Positions 1 to 9,386 are shown, counted from the stretch's first letter. The stretch: DNA of 64,000 nt from Methylobacter sp. (GCA_030699385.1 JAUYMY010000006.1:1-64000), one strand, 5' to 3'. The notes: generated from the letters alone by a model not told the origin. Made by a program: numbers and translations.

Positions 1-22
1 GGTCGCTTTAGAGGATTTAAAA

Positions 23-178
23 ATGCGCGATAATATTAAACTGATCTCATCTGTAGGTTCTGGGCACTTTTATACCTCCACTAAATACAAACGGTCGATG
101 CCCGAAAAAATGGAGATCAATAAATTTGATCCTGTTGTCCGTAAACATGTGATTTACAAAGAAGCTAAAATCAAATAG
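23..178 (+). CDS. rpmG: 50S ribosomal protein L33
   Basis: Encodes a 51-residue basic protein that starts [10 protein letters not shown] and continues through [11 protein letters not shown], the typical bacterial L33 sequence, and ends in a lysine-rich tail. L33 is a small protein of the large ribosomal subunit near the E site. This copy has no CxxC zinc ribbon, so it is the zinc-independent form. A GAGG Shine-Dalgarno lies 9 bases before the ATG. It usually follows rpmB (L28), which would lie off the left edge of the window. A strong hairpin follows the stop codon. Confidence 0.95.
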   Translation: MRDNIKLISSVGSGHFYTSTKYKRSMPEKMEINKFDPVVRKHVIYKEAKIK

Positions 179-194
179 TTATTTGATTTATACG

Positions 195-223
195 CCGGCT
201 TGCATTCAATGAACGCAAGCCGG
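195..223 (+). terminator. Hairpin after rpmG
   Basis: CCGGCTTGC (195-203) pairs with GCAAGCCGG (215-223). The loop can close further through TTC/GAA. Only a weak T stretch follows, so it may act as a bidirectional terminator between rpmG and the converging gene at 245-1636. Confidence 0.5.
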
Positions 224-244
224 ATGTAGCTTTCCAATACGGCT

Positions 245-1636
245 TTACCCGCCTTTCAATTTATCCAGAACCTGGGTCAATTTCTCCATCTGCTTATGCA
301 GTATCCGGCATTGCTTTTCAGCATGTTGCTTATCAAATTCCAATTTCATGCACTTATCATTTAGCTGCTGATTGGCATTTTTCAGCGCCTCATTTTCCAC
401 TTTAAGCGCCTTAATTTGATCGTCCAATATACTGGCAGAAGCACTACTGGCTGGCACCGGCACCGAATTATCCACTCGCGTTAGCGGCTCATTTTCCTGA
501 TCAATGCGACCAGGACGCTCATCAACAGAAAGTGACGTTGCATGTTCCTCTGGCAGTTCAAGGTCATCTGCAATAGCCGGTTTAGGCGCCAGACTGTCCA
601 TGCCGCCCTTTAAGATCATGGCCTCGATTTTATTTCTGAGCAATAAAAACGCCGCCGCCTCGCTAACCTTGCCGTCTTGGCAAACTACAACCACAGGCTT
701 GTCATGGCTTAAGGTTTTAAGCTGCATCCGTAAGGTAAAAAAAGGCGCGCTGATGCTGCCATCAATATGGTGCTGGTCATAATCGTCCTGCGAACGGACA
801 TCGAGCAGCACTGCACCCTGTTGAACGGCCTGCTGCATTTGGGCAAAATCGATAAACTTTAACGACGGCTCTTTTATTAACGAGACAAATTGTTTTTTGT
901 CCAGCCGCAGCAACGTAATGTCAGTCAGCGCGGTAATGGTGACGTTTCTGGGCGCGCCGGACAGTAACGAATCCTCGCCAAAAGTATCGCCGTTGCCCAA
1001 CTGAGCCAGTTTAATGTCCTTTGCATTAGGCGAGGGTTTGCGCGTTAACAGACATTGTCCGTTTTTAATCAGGTAATAATAATCGCCTATGCCACCCTGC
1101 TCCAGTATGGTTTCGCCCTTGTTAAAATGAACGGCCTCCAAACCCATTAATATTTTTTGCAGATTGGCAGGCGGAAGACGCTGAAAAATAGGCGATCGCA
1201 ATAACGCCGTCATCCAGTCATCTGGATCGTTTTCAGTCTCGTCAATGACCATGTAACTGTTGTCCTCTTTAGCAGCCTTATAAACAAGGGGGGGGAGATT
1301 TTTAATAATATCGGCATCCAAGCGAAAAAAACGAACCGTTCCATTCGCGACAGCATCGATTTTTCTTGGAATTTGGTGTGCCAATGCAAATTTGGCCGAA
1401 TCGCTGTTCGCGGCAATCACTTCAACCACCATCCCGGCGGCCTGAAGCGTCACTTCGCCACTGATTAAATACACAAGCTCGGAACTTATATCACCCTTTT
1501 TAAATAAAAAATCATCGTGTATTTCTTCGACCGTAATTTTTGTACATAAGGCATCAAACTGAGTGCCCGCTATCGTCGCCAGCGGGATTAGTTTATGAAT
1601 AATCAGTCTATCTTCAGAAGTGACATCTACGGCCAT
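245..1636 (-). CDS. Cyclic nucleotide-binding / rhodanese domain protein
   Basis: Encodes a 463-residue soluble protein. It has two CRP-type cyclic nucleotide-binding folds, at about residues 10-125 and 145-260; the second carries a recognisable phosphate-binding segment (GDTFGEDSLLSG followed by PRNVT). A rhodanese domain follows at about 268-350 (LLDVRSQDDYD, and VVVCQDGKVS with the active-site cysteine). A coiled coil occupies about 400-460. No DNA-binding helix-turn-helix or enzymatic output domain is visible, so a cNMP or redox/sulfur sensing role is inference from the domains. It converges on rpmG and is divergent from the HtrA protease gene. The ligand is unknown. Confidence 0.8.
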   Translation of the reverse strand: MAVDVTSEDRLIIHKLIPLATIAGTQFDALCTKITVEEIHDDFLFKKGDISSELVYLISGEVTLQAAGMVVEVIAANSDSAKFALAHQIPRKIDAVANGTVRFFRLDADIIKNLPPLVYKAAKEDNSYMVIDETENDPDDWMTALLRSPIFQRLPPANLQKILMGLEAVHFNKGETILEQGGIGDYYYLIKNGQCLLTRKPSPNAKDIKLAQLGNGDTFGEDSLLSGAPRNVTITALTDITLLRLDKKQFVSLIKEPSLKFIDFAQMQQAVQQGAVLLDVRSQDDYDQHHIDGSISAPFFTLRMQLKTLSHDKPVVVVCQDGKVSEAAAFLLLRNKIEAMILKGGMDSLAPKPAIADDLELPEEHATSLSVDERPGRIDQENEPLTRVDNSVPVPASSASASILDDQIKALKVENEALKNANQQLNDKCMKLEFDKQHAEKQCRILHKQMEKLTQVLDKLKGG

Positions 1637-1767
1637 TTAAGTATTCTAAGCAAGATAACAAGGAAATGACAGAGCCAAGTATTTAAAAAATCTACTTTAG
1701 CACACCTTGCATTAAACATTTTCACACATATATTATGCCTCAACACATTAACAAACTGCGGAAAACC

Positions 1768-3132
1768 ATGATGAAGACTAAATCAAGCCAACAACGCTTA
1801 TCGATCACTTTTTTGTCTATTTATTTTGCGCTCAGCTCAATTGCTCAGGCAGCATTGCCGTCTTATATTGAAGGCCAGCTTTTACCATCGCTGGCACCGA
1901 TGCTTGAGCGCAGCATGCCGGCGGTGGTCAATATTTCCACCTCAACCAACATCCAGCTTGGCCAAAATCCGTTAATGCAGGACCCGTTTTTCCAGCATTT
2001 TTTCAACGTACCCAACCAACCGCGCCAACAACAAAAAAACAGCTTAGGTTCCGGCGTCATTATCGACAGCAGCCAGGGCTTTGTGCTGACTAATAATCAT
2101 GTCATCGACAAGGCCGACAAAATTCTGGTGACCTTAACCGACGGCCGCCAGCTCAATGCTAAATTAGTCGGCACCGACCCCGAGGCCGATGTTGCCATCA
2201 TACAAATTCCCGCCGAAAACCTGACCATGCTGCCGATTGCCGATTCCAGCCAGCTGCGGGTCGGCGATTTCGTTGTCGCTATCGGCAATCCGTTCGGTTT
2301 GGGGCAAACGGTCACCTCCGGCATCGTCAGCGCTTTAGGTCGTTCAGGTCTCGGCATAGAAGGTTACGAAGATTTTATCCAGACTGACGCGTCGATCAAT
2401 CCCGGCAATTCCGGCGGCGCGCTGGTCAATCTGCGCGGCGAATTTATCGGCATGAACACCGCTATTCTCGCGCCCAGCGGCGGCAATGTCGGCATAGGCT
2501 TTGCGATTCCGTCCAACATGGTGATGACCATCAAGGAATCGCTGGTCAAACACGGCGAAGTTCGGCGCGGCTTGCTCGGTGTGACCACGCAGGATTTGAC
2601 CCCCGAACTGGTCAAAGCGTTTAACCTGCAAAACAAACACGGCGCAGCGATCAGCCGCATTGAAAGCAACTCGCCCGCTGCGAAAGCAGGCCTGGAGCCG
2701 GGCGATATTATTGTCGCTGCTAATAATCGTCCGATCAAAAACAGCCACGACATCCGTAATATCGTCGGCCTGATGCAGATTGGCGACAACGTGGAACTGG
2801 AATATTACCGAGGTAATGAGAAAAAACGGGTAACGGCAACCATCGGCAAGCAGGAAATGCCGCAATTGGTTGGCAACAAACTGCATCCGACCTTGCAAGG
2901 CACGGTATTAAGCGTCCCGTTAAAAAGCCAGGTTGAAGGCGTGTTAATTGAAAAAATCGACACCACCTCCAGCGCCTGGCGCATCGGCTTACGACCCGGC
3001 GACGTCATCGTGTCGGCCAACCGCTACCGTGTGCGCACACTCGAAGAATTAAAACAGGTCGTTGACCCGAACGGCCCCTTGCTGATTAACATACAGCGCG
3101 GACAGGAAGGCTTCTTTGTTGTGTTAAAGTAA
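1768..3132 (+). CDS. degQ: Periplasmic HtrA/DegQ-type serine endoprotease
   Basis: Do-family protease that degrades or chaperones misfolded envelope proteins. The trypsin-like domain shows the catalytic His (TNNHVI), Asp (EADVAI) and Ser (GNSGGA). Two PDZ domains follow, in roughly the last 200 residues (GLLGV... and GVLIEKI...). The N-terminus is a signal peptide ending AQA before ALPSY, which implies secretion. An upstream ATG at 1735 is in frame, but it would put 11 polar residues before the signal peptide and has no Shine-Dalgarno. The ATG at 1768 (or 1771), behind GCGGA, is preferred. The final GFFVVLK is typical of MucD/DegQ-like proteins. Confidence 0.93.
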   Translation: MMKTKSSQQRLSITFLSIYFALSSIAQAALPSYIEGQLLPSLAPMLERSMPAVVNISTSTNIQLGQNPLMQDPFFQHFFNVPNQPRQQQKNSLGSGVIIDSSQGFVLTNNHVIDKADKILVTLTDGRQLNAKLVGTDPEADVAIIQIPAENLTMLPIADSSQLRVGDFVVAIGNPFGLGQTVTSGIVSALGRSGLGIEGYEDFIQTDASINPGNSGGALVNLRGEFIGMNTAILAPSGGNVGIGFAIPSNMVMTIKESLVKHGEVRRGLLGVTTQDLTPELVKAFNLQNKHGAAISRIESNSPAAKAGLEPGDIIVAANNRPIKNSHDIRNIVGLMQIGDNVELEYYRGNEKKRVTATIGKQEMPQLVGNKLHPTLQGTVLSVPLKSQVEGVLIEKIDTTSSAWRIGLRPGDVIVSANRYRVRTLEELKQVVDPNGPLLINIQRGQEGFFVVLK

Positions 3133-3195
3133 CGACGCATAGGTAATTTCTAAGAAAGAATGCTCCCTAATGATCGAAAGCTGTAGAAAAACAGA

Positions 3196-3468
3196 GTCCA
3201 CGAAAAGCACGAAAGCCACGAAAAAAAAGCAGCGAAAATAATAGCATTGCTTATTTTTGTATCGCTTGGGTATACCTACTTTGTAACTACTCAGGCTATT
3301 GATTCGTGGCTTGCGGCGGTTTTACTAAGCAAAAATGGCAGAAAAGTGACTTTTTTGTCGATTTTTTCTGGTTTTTAAGTCAAAAAATACGCTACAGCCC
3401 AGGTAATTCAGGCCTCAGTAGTTACCCTACTTTTTTGGTTTTTCGTGTTTTTCGTGCTTTTCGTGGAC
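3196..3468. repeat. Dispersed GTCCACG/CGTGGAC inverted-repeat element, copy 1
   Basis: GTCCACGAAAAGCACGAAA (3196-3214) is the exact reverse complement of 3450-3468. The outer flanks resemble the copy at 56361-56450 (AAAACAGAGTCCACG on the left; GTGGACAATT then GTATG and TTTTCAG on the right). The large interior of this copy is explained by a second element inserted at 3283-3425. The 444-base gap between degQ and moaB holds only these repeats; the short open frame at 3306-3563 lies inside them and is not considered a gene. Confidence 0.75.
3283..3425. mobile_element. MITE-like element with 14-bp terminal inverted repeats and 8-bp flanking duplication
   Basis: The left end GTAACTACTCAGGC (3283-3296) and right end GCCTCAGTAGTTAC (3412-3425) are inverted repeats with one mismatch. 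The element is bordered on both sides by CCTACTTT (3275-3282 and 3426-3433), as expected of a target-site duplication. At 143 bp it has no room for a transposase. It sits inside the outer repeat 3196-3468. Related ends occur at 32089-32274 and 34359-34519. Confidence 0.7.
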
Positions 3469-3576
3469 AATTATTTGAGTATGCTTTTTTCAGGAAATGG
3501 CCTTATTTATGTTCTTTTTCAGGGAATTGCCTAATCAAGCTATTCGTGTTCTATAAACATTAAACATCAATCAAAC

Positions 3577-4098
3577 ATGACCACAGACAGACAATTCATC
3601 CCCCTAACCATCGCCATTCTGGTCGTTTCCGATAGCCGCAGCGAGGCCGACGACGTGTCCGGCAACACGCTGGCAGAGCGCGTAAGCGATGCCGGGCATC
3701 GGCTACTGGAAAAAAAAATAGTGCCTGACGACATTTATCAAATCAGAGCGGCGGTTTCCAACTGGATTGCCGATGCTCAGGTCAATGTCATCATCAGCAC
3801 CGGCGGCACTGGCGTCACCGGCCGGGATGGCACGCCCGAAGCCGTAGCGCCCTTGCTGGACAAAACTCTTGACGGCTTTGGCGAAGTATTCAGAATGCTG
3901 TCCTATCAGGATATTAAGACGTCAACTATACAGTCCCGGGCGATTGCCGGTGTCGCCAATGCCACTTATATTTTTTGTCTGCCCGGCTCGTCGGGCGCCT
4001 GCCGCACCGCGTGGGATGACTTGATCAAAGAACAGCTCGACCACCGCACCCGCCCCTGCAATCTGGTGCAACTGATGCCAAGGCTTCTGGAAAAATAA
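3577..4098 (+). CDS. moaB: Molybdenum cofactor biosynthesis protein MoaB/Mog family
   Basis: The 173-residue protein of the MoaB/MogA family acts on molybdopterin (adenylylation step, or a related role in MoaB proteins). It shows the family motifs ISTGGTG near residue 72, GFGEVFR, SYQDI, SRAIAG and LPGSSGAC. The length matches MoaB. It overlaps the next gene by one base (TAATG), so the two are probably cotranscribed. A need for molybdopterin fits the nitrate reductase genes at 11.8-18.6 kb. Confidence 0.9.
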   Translation: MTTDRQFIPLTIAILVVSDSRSEADDVSGNTLAERVSDAGHRLLEKKIVPDDIYQIRAAVSNWIADAQVNVIISTGGTGVTGRDGTPEAVAPLLDKTLDGFGEVFRMLSYQDIKTSTIQSRAIAGVANATYIFCLPGSSGACRTAWDDLIKEQLDHRTRPCNLVQLMPRLLEK

Positions 4099-4490
4099 TG
4101 CCCTTTTTATTGCTCGGCGCGTTAAGCGCCTTAGTCGGCGTCGCTATGGGCGCGTTCGGCGCTCATGGTTTAAAAGCCATCCTCAGCCCGGAGCTATTGA
4201 CAATCTACCAAACCGGGGCAACTTATCAGATGTACCATGCGCTCGGATTAATCGCTATCGCCCTGTTTCATCGGCAAGCGCCCGACTCCAAATTATTGCA
4301 CTGGGCCGGCTGGCTGATGTTTATCGGCATCCTGCTATTTTCCGGCAGTTTGTATTTACTGGCACTGCTGAGTTTAAAATGGCTGGGCATGATCACCCCG
4401 CTTGGCGGCGTCTGTTTTATCACCGCTTGGTTATTGCTTTCTATTTTCGCGGCCAAACATCACACGATTTTGGCCCATCACCACAGGTAA
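4098..4490 (+). CDS. DUF423 family small membrane protein (YgdD-like)
   Basis: The 130-residue inner-membrane protein has four predicted hydrophobic helices. It begins LLGALSALVGVAMGAFGAHGLK, a start characteristic of DUF423, and contains YHALGLI. The function is unknown in all relatives I know of. It overlaps the moaB stop codon and is followed 5 bases later by pepN, suggesting a three-gene transcript. Confidence 0.88.
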   Translation: MPFLLLGALSALVGVAMGAFGAHGLKAILSPELLTIYQTGATYQMYHALGLIAIALFHRQAPDSKLLHWAGWLMFIGILLFSGSLYLLALLSLKWLGMITPLGGVCFITAWLLLSIFAAKHHTILAHHHR

Positions 4491-4495
4491 CATTC

Positions 4496-7147
4496 ATGCG
4501 CGACGCAAATCCACAAACCATTTATCTGAAAGACTACACCGTCCCCGACTATCTGATTCACAGTGTCGCGTTAAATTTCAGCCTTGATGACGAAAACACG
4601 CTGGTCAGTTCGCGGCTTACACTCAGCCGCAATCCTGCAAGCCAGTCCCAAGACAGCGCCTTGACTTTGTCGGGCGAAAACCTGAAATTGATCCGTATTG
4701 CCCTTGATGACGGCGATGATTTAAGCCAGAACCACTATCTGCAAACTCAGGACACGCTGGTCATTCATCAGGTTCCGCAGCAGCAACGTTTTGTACTGAC
4801 CATCGAAAACGCGATTAACCCGAAAGCCAACACCGCACTGGAAGGCCTGTATCTGTCCAACGGCATGTTATGCACCCAGTGCGAAGCCGAAGGTTTCCGC
4901 AAAATCACCTATTTTCTCGACCGCCCCGACGTGATGACGCTGTTCACCACCACGCTGACCGGCGACAAAGACCGCTACCCGGTATTGCTATCCAACGGCA
5001 ACAAAATCGCCCAAGGCGAGCTGCCGGATAACCGCCATTGGGTAACCTGGGAAGACCCGTTCCATAAGCCCTGTTATTTGTTCGCGCTGGTGGCCGGACA
5101 ACTCGAACGCATAGAAGACAACTTCACCACGCAATCCGGCCGCACCATCGACCTGCAAATTTTTGTCGAAAAACACGACATCGACAAATGCAGCCATGCC
5201 ATGCAATCGCTAAAAAATGCAATGCTATGGGACGAACAGGTGTATGGCCGCGAATACGACCTGGATTTATACATGATCGTCGCGGTGAGCCATTTCAATA
5301 TGGGCGCAATGGAAAACAAAGGGCTTAACGTGTTCAACACCAAGTTTGTGCTGGCGCGCCCCGATACCGCGACCGATTCGGATTATGAGCATATCGAAGG
5401 CGTCATCGCCCATGAATATTTCCACAACTGGACTGGCAACCGCATCACCTGCCGGGACTGGTTCCAGCTCAGCTTGAAAGAAGGCTTCACCGTATTCCGC
5501 GACCAGGAATTTACCGGCGACCGCACGTCCAAAGCGGTCAAACGCATTGAGGACGTAATCGCGCTACGCACCCGCCAGTTTGCCGAAGACGCCGGGCCAC
5601 TGGCGCATCCGATACGCCCCGATGCCTACATCGAAATCAACAATTTTTACACCCTGACCGTGTACGAAAAAGGCGCGGAAGTAGTGCGCATGATTCACAC
5701 GCTGCTCGGCGCGGACGGTTTCCGCAAAGGCAGCGATTTGTATTTTGAGCGCCACGACGGCCAAGCGGTGACTTGCGATGATTTCGTCAGCGCAATGGAA
5801 GCCGCCAACAGCATTGACTTGACCCAATTTCGCCGCTGGTACGCGCAGGCCGGAACGCCGGTACTCACGGTGAAACAGCATTATGACGCAGCCGCACAAA
5901 CACTGACCTTGAACCTAAGCCAAAGCTGTCCGCCAACGCCGGGACAAGCTGTTAAAGAACCGCTGCATATTCCGGTCACCGTGGGTTTACTTAATAAAGA
6001 CGGCTCTGCCCTGCCTTGCAATGCTCAGGGCGACCATCAAGTCATACTGCAACTGACCGAAGCCGAACAAGCCTTTACGTTTAGCGGCTTGGCTGAACAG
6101 CCGGTGTTTTCGATACTTCGCGGTTTTTCCGCGCCGGTTAAACTGGTGATGGAGCGCAGCCTGGATGAATTGGCGTTTTTATTAAGCCACGACAGCGACA
6201 CATTTAACCGCTGGGAAGCCGGACAGCAACTGGCCGGACAGGTTATTGCCGGGCTTATTGCCGATTTACAAAACGGCCGGGAATTACAGATCAACCCGAT
6301 TATGATCCATGCCTTTAAACAGGTGCTGGAACAAGCGTGGGCCGACTTGTCGTATTTTTCGCTGCTGTTAACGCTACCCTCGGAAACGTATCTGGCCGAA
6401 CAAATGCCGGTGGTCGATGTCGACGCCATCCATGCCGCCCGCGAATTTGTCATCCAGACATTAGCCGAACAGCTGCAAAGCCAGTTCCAGCACTTATACA
6501 GCGAGCATCATAAAGATGAATCCGGGCACTTCGATGCCGGTGCAATCGGGCGCAGACGCATCAAAAACACCTGCCTGAGTTATCTTGGCAAACTGGAAAA
6601 CAAAGACATTCAGCAACTGGCGCAGCAGCAATTTAACAGCGCGAAAAACATGACCGACCAAATGACGGCGCTGGCGGTTATCGTCAACAACCCGCATCCG
6701 GCCAAGCAACATTGTCTGGACAGCTTTTACCGGCAGTGGCGCGACGAAGCCCTGGTCATCGACAAATGGTTTGCGTTGCAAGCGGCCAACAGTATGCCCG
6801 ACACTTTTGCCACCGTGCAGGCGTTGATGCAGCATCCGGCATTCGACTTGAAAAATCCAAACCGGGTCAGGTCGTTAATCGGCGCCTTCAGCCAAGCCAA
6901 CCCGCTGCATTTTCATGCCGCCAACGGCCAGGGTTACCGCTTCCTCGCCGACCAAATTATCGCGCTGAACATCTTGAACCCGCAGATTGCCTCGCGCATG
7001 GTGGGCGCCTTAACCTCATGGCGCCGTTATGATGAAGGCCGGCAAGCGCTGATCAAGGCGCAACTGGAGCGGATTATCAACACCGAAGCGATTTCCAAGG
7101 ATGTTTACGAAGTGGCGAGCAAAAGTCTGGCCAATCCCACGCAATGA
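4496..7147 (+). CDS. pepN: Aminopeptidase N (M1 zinc metallopeptidase)
   Basis: Removes N-terminal residues from peptides in the cytoplasm. From the ATG at 4496 it gives 883 residues, close to E. coli PepN (870). The substrate-recognition motif GAMEN is near residue 270. The zinc motif HEYFH is near 306, with the third ligand glutamate about 20 residues later (SLKEGF). A longer in-frame start at 4379 would overlap the DUF423 gene by over 100 bases, so it is rejected; the 4496 start reads MRDANPQTIYLKDY, which matches the family. The last codons overlap the next gene as ATGA. Confidence 0.96.
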   Translation: MRDANPQTIYLKDYTVPDYLIHSVALNFSLDDENTLVSSRLTLSRNPASQSQDSALTLSGENLKLIRIALDDGDDLSQNHYLQTQDTLVIHQVPQQQRFVLTIENAINPKANTALEGLYLSNGMLCTQCEAEGFRKITYFLDRPDVMTLFTTTLTGDKDRYPVLLSNGNKIAQGELPDNRHWVTWEDPFHKPCYLFALVAGQLERIEDNFTTQSGRTIDLQIFVEKHDIDKCSHAMQSLKNAMLWDEQVYGREYDLDLYMIVAVSHFNMGAMENKGLNVFNTKFVLARPDTATDSDYEHIEGVIAHEYFHNWTGNRITCRDWFQLSLKEGFTVFRDQEFTGDRTSKAVKRIEDVIALRTRQFAEDAGPLAHPIRPDAYIEINNFYTLTVYEKGAEVVRMIHTLLGADGFRKGSDLYFERHDGQAVTCDDFVSAMEAANSIDLTQFRRWYAQAGTPVLTVKQHYDAAAQTLTLNLSQSCPPTPGQAVKEPLHIPVTVGLLNKDGSALPCNAQGDHQVILQLTEAEQAFTFSGLAEQPVFSILRGFSAPVKLVMERSLDELAFLLSHDSDTFNRWEAGQQLAGQVIAGLIADLQNGRELQINPIMIHAFKQVLEQAWADLSYFSLLLTLPSETYLAEQMPVVDVDAIHAAREFVIQTLAEQLQSQFQHLYSEHHKDESGHFDAGAIGRRRIKNTCLSYLGKLENKDIQQLAQQQFNSAKNMTDQMTALAVIVNNPHPAKQHCLDSFYRQWRDEALVIDKWFALQAANSMPDTFATVQALMQHPAFDLKNPNRVRSLIGAFSQANPLHFHAANGQGYRFLADQIIALNILNPQIASRMVGALTSWRRYDEGRQALIKAQLERIINTEAISKDVYEVASKSLANPTQ

Positions 7148-7872
7148 AAAACGTGCTGATTACCGGCGCCGCCAAACGCATCGGCGCGGCCTGTGCGCGG
7201 CGCTTGCATAGCGCGGGCTGCAACGTGTTTTTGCATTACCGCTCGTCGGCGAGAGATGCACAACAGCTTTGCGCCGAGTTGAATCAAGCGCGCCCCGATT
7301 CGGCCAAAATCATGCAGGCCGATTTGCTGAACATGGCTGAATTGAAGGCGCTTGCCGAAGCCGCCAAGTTGGCGTGGGGCGGCATTGATGTGCTGATCAA
7401 TAATGCCTCGTCCTTTTATCCGACAGCGATGGCGGAAGTGACTGAAACGCAATGGGATGAATTAGTCGGCAGCAACCTGAAAGCGCCGTTTTTTCTGGCA
7501 CAAGCTTTGGCAAAAACCTTGGCCGACAATAACGGCTGCATTGTCAACATTGTCGACATCCATGCCGAACGCGGTTTAAGCGGCTATCCCGTGTACAGCA
7601 TCGCCAAAGCCGGACTGGCCGCGATGACCAAGATTCTGGCCAAAGAACTCGGCCCCAAAGTTCGGGTCAACGGCGTAGCGCCGGGCGCGATCATCTGGCC
7701 GGACAATGATTTATCCGATGCCGCCAAAACGGAGATATTGCAACGGGTGGCGTTAAAGCGTAGCGGCGAACCGGATGACATTGCCAAAGCGGTGCTGTTT
7801 TTGGTTAACGATGCCAACTACATCACCGGCCAGATACTCAGTGTTGATGGCGGACGCACCTTATTCTGCTGA
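7144..7872 (+). CDS. folM: Pteridine reductase (short-chain dehydrogenase)
   Basis: The 242-residue SDR has the dinucleotide motif TGAAKRIG at residues 7-14 and the catalytic YSIAK near 150. It also has NNASSFYPT and the C-terminal GQILSVDGG. The TGAAKRIG start is characteristic of pteridine reductases, which reduce dihydrobiopterin or dihydromonapterin with NADPH. It overlaps pepN by four bases and ends 12 bases inside the convergent folK gene. The proximity to folK and folB supports a pterin/folate role. Confidence 0.85.
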   Translation: MKNVLITGAAKRIGAACARRLHSAGCNVFLHYRSSARDAQQLCAELNQARPDSAKIMQADLLNMAELKALAEAAKLAWGGIDVLINNASSFYPTAMAEVTETQWDELVGSNLKAPFFLAQALAKTLADNNGCIVNIVDIHAERGLSGYPVYSIAKAGLAAMTKILAKELGPKVRVNGVAPGAIIWPDNDLSDAAKTEILQRVALKRSGEPDDIAKAVLFLVNDANYITGQILSVDGGRTLFC

Positions 7873-8361
7873 AGCCCAAGATGGCGTGACTTTATGTTGC
7901 GCCAGCTTGGACTTGTCGAACCTGTCCCAAAGCTCGGCATAGCTGATATGACTAATCGGATGCTGCAGATTCGGGGCAATTTCCGCCAAAGGCTCCAACA
8001 CAAAAGCATAATGCTCGATTTCATCGCGGGGTATTTGCAAGCGGCCATCGTTGATAATTAAATCGCCGTACAGCAACAAATCCAAATCCAAGGTACGCGC
8101 GGCAAATTTCCGGCTGTCGCGGGTACGGCCATTATCCAATTCGATTTGTCGCAGCAACCTGGTGACCTCCTTCACCTCCAAGTCGGAATCGAAACCTACC
8201 ACCAGATTGTAAAAAACATCGCCGCTAAAGCCGACCGATTCAGATTCATAAACACTTGAAACCGTCAGCTTGCCAAAGGTTTGTTCAAGCGCATAGAGAC
8301 TGGCGGGGACGTGAATCTCCTTGTTGATATTACTGCCTATGCTGATGTAGCCCGTGGTCAC
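7861..8361 (-). CDS. folK: 2-amino-4-hydroxy-6-hydroxymethyldihydropteridine pyrophosphokinase
   Basis: HPPK transfers pyrophosphate from ATP to hydroxymethyl-dihydropterin in folate synthesis. The 166-residue protein shows SIGSNINK at the N-terminus, VYESESVG, FYNLVVGF, and RTLDLDLLLYGD, with the metal-binding aspartates. The C-terminus has IPRDEIEHYAFVLEPLAEIAP. It overlaps the upstream folB stop by four bases (ATGA), so the two are translationally coupled. The downstream end overlaps the convergent folM tail. Confidence 0.95.
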   Translation of the reverse strand: MTTGYISIGSNINKEIHVPASLYALEQTFGKLTVSSVYESESVGFSGDVFYNLVVGFDSDLEVKEVTRLLRQIELDNGRTRDSRKFAARTLDLDLLLYGDLIINDGRLQIPRDEIEHYAFVLEPLAEIAPNLQHPISHISYAELWDRFDKSKLAQHKVTPSWASAE

Positions 8362-8717
8362 GATGGCCGCACTCCACGCTCAATGATAATGCCGACATCG
8401 CGGGCAACCGTGATGGCGCCTTTTTTGTTCAGCGTTATTTTCACCCACGGCACATTAAATTCGTTACGGATAAGCTCGGCTATTTCCGAGATTAACTTTT
8501 CCACCAGCAAAAACTCGCTGGCCTCAACAAAAGCCACAATACGCTGAGAAACTGTCTTGTAATCAAGTGCGTATTGAATCTCGTCGGTTTCGGCGGCTCG
8601 CCGAATGTCCCAGGCCATCTCAATATCGAGGGCAACCGTTTGCCTAGTCACCCTTTCCCAATCGTAAATGCCGATGATCGTTTCTACTTCCAGGCCGCCT
8701 AAAAATATGATGTCCAT
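8358..8717 (-). CDS. folB: Dihydroneopterin aldolase
   Basis: Cleaves dihydroneopterin to the HPPK substrate, the step immediately before FolK. The 119-residue protein shows the FolB pattern GLEVETIIGIYDWER near the start, YALDYKTVSQRI, and EKLISEIAELI, with the conserved catalytic lysine late in ITLNKKGAI. It is the first gene of the folB-folK operon, transcribed divergently from plsY. Confidence 0.95.
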   Translation of the reverse strand: MDIIFLGGLEVETIIGIYDWERVTRQTVALDIEMAWDIRRAAETDEIQYALDYKTVSQRIVAFVEASEFLLVEKLISEIAELIRNEFNVPWVKITLNKKGAITVARDVGIIIERGVRPS

Positions 8718-8813
8718 AATGTTTTCCGGTTATGATGCGTGCTTTTTTTAAAGGCGTAAGTATCAGGGAAACACCCGTTGCTTACAAGTTCAAAATGATG
8801 AAAAGGTTATCCA

Positions 8814-9386
8814 ATGATTGAATGGTTATTTGTCCCAGCCGCCTATTTGATAGGCTCAATTTCCAGTGCCATACTTATTTGCCGACTGATGGGCTTACCC
8901 GACCCCCGCGAACAGGGTTCGGGCAATCCCGGCGCTACCAACGTCATGCGCATCGGCGGTAAAAAAGCGGCGGCAATTACGCTGCTGGGTGATTCGCTAA
9001 AAGGCTTGCTGCCGGTCTATGCCGCAAACTTATTGGGACTGCCCGCCGAACTCATCGCAGCAACCGGCTTGGCCGCCTTTATCGGCCACCTTTATCCGCT
9101 GTTTTTCGGTTTTAAAGGCGGCAAAGGGGTAGCAACATCGGTCGGCGTGTTGCTCGGATTTTCTTGGGCACTCGGTTTTGCCTTCATGGTAACCTGGTTT
9201 TTGATTTACAAACTGGGCAAGATTTCATCGTTATCTGCATTAGTTGCCTCGACCCTGTCGCCGATTTTCGCCTGGTTTATAACCGGCAATGAGGCGATTG
9301 TTGCCGCTTCATTGATGATGACGGTTTTTTTGTTATGGCGGCATAAGAGTAATATTCAGCGCTTGCTGGCTGGACAGGAAGGCTGA
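8814..9386 (+). CDS. plsY: Glycerol-3-phosphate acyltransferase PlsY
   Basis: Integral membrane enzyme that transfers the acyl group from acyl-phosphate to glycerol-3-phosphate, the first step of phospholipid synthesis. The 190 residues contain the three family motifs: SGNPGATNVMR near residue 42, GHLYPLFFGFKGGKGVAT near 98, and the C-terminal LLWRHKSNIQRLLAG. Several hydrophobic helices are present. The divergent arrangement with folB is common in gammaproteobacteria. Confidence 0.95.
   Translation: MIEWLFVPAAYLIGSISSAILICRLMGLPDPREQGSGNPGATNVMRIGGKKAAAITLLGDSLKGLLPVYAANLLGLPAELIAATGLAAFIGHLYPLFFGFKGGKGVATSVGVLLGFSWALGFAFMVTWFLIYKLGKISSLSALVASTLSPIFAWFITGNEAIVAASLMMTVFLLWRHKSNIQRLLAGQEG

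Noticed and set aside
2344-2898. 184-codon minus-strand frame opposite degQ
   Set aside because: Antisense of the protease and PDZ region with no recognisable protein features.
3306-3563. Short plus-strand frame between degQ and moaB
   Set aside because: Lies inside nested inverted repeats and has phenylalanine-rich, repeat-derived translation.
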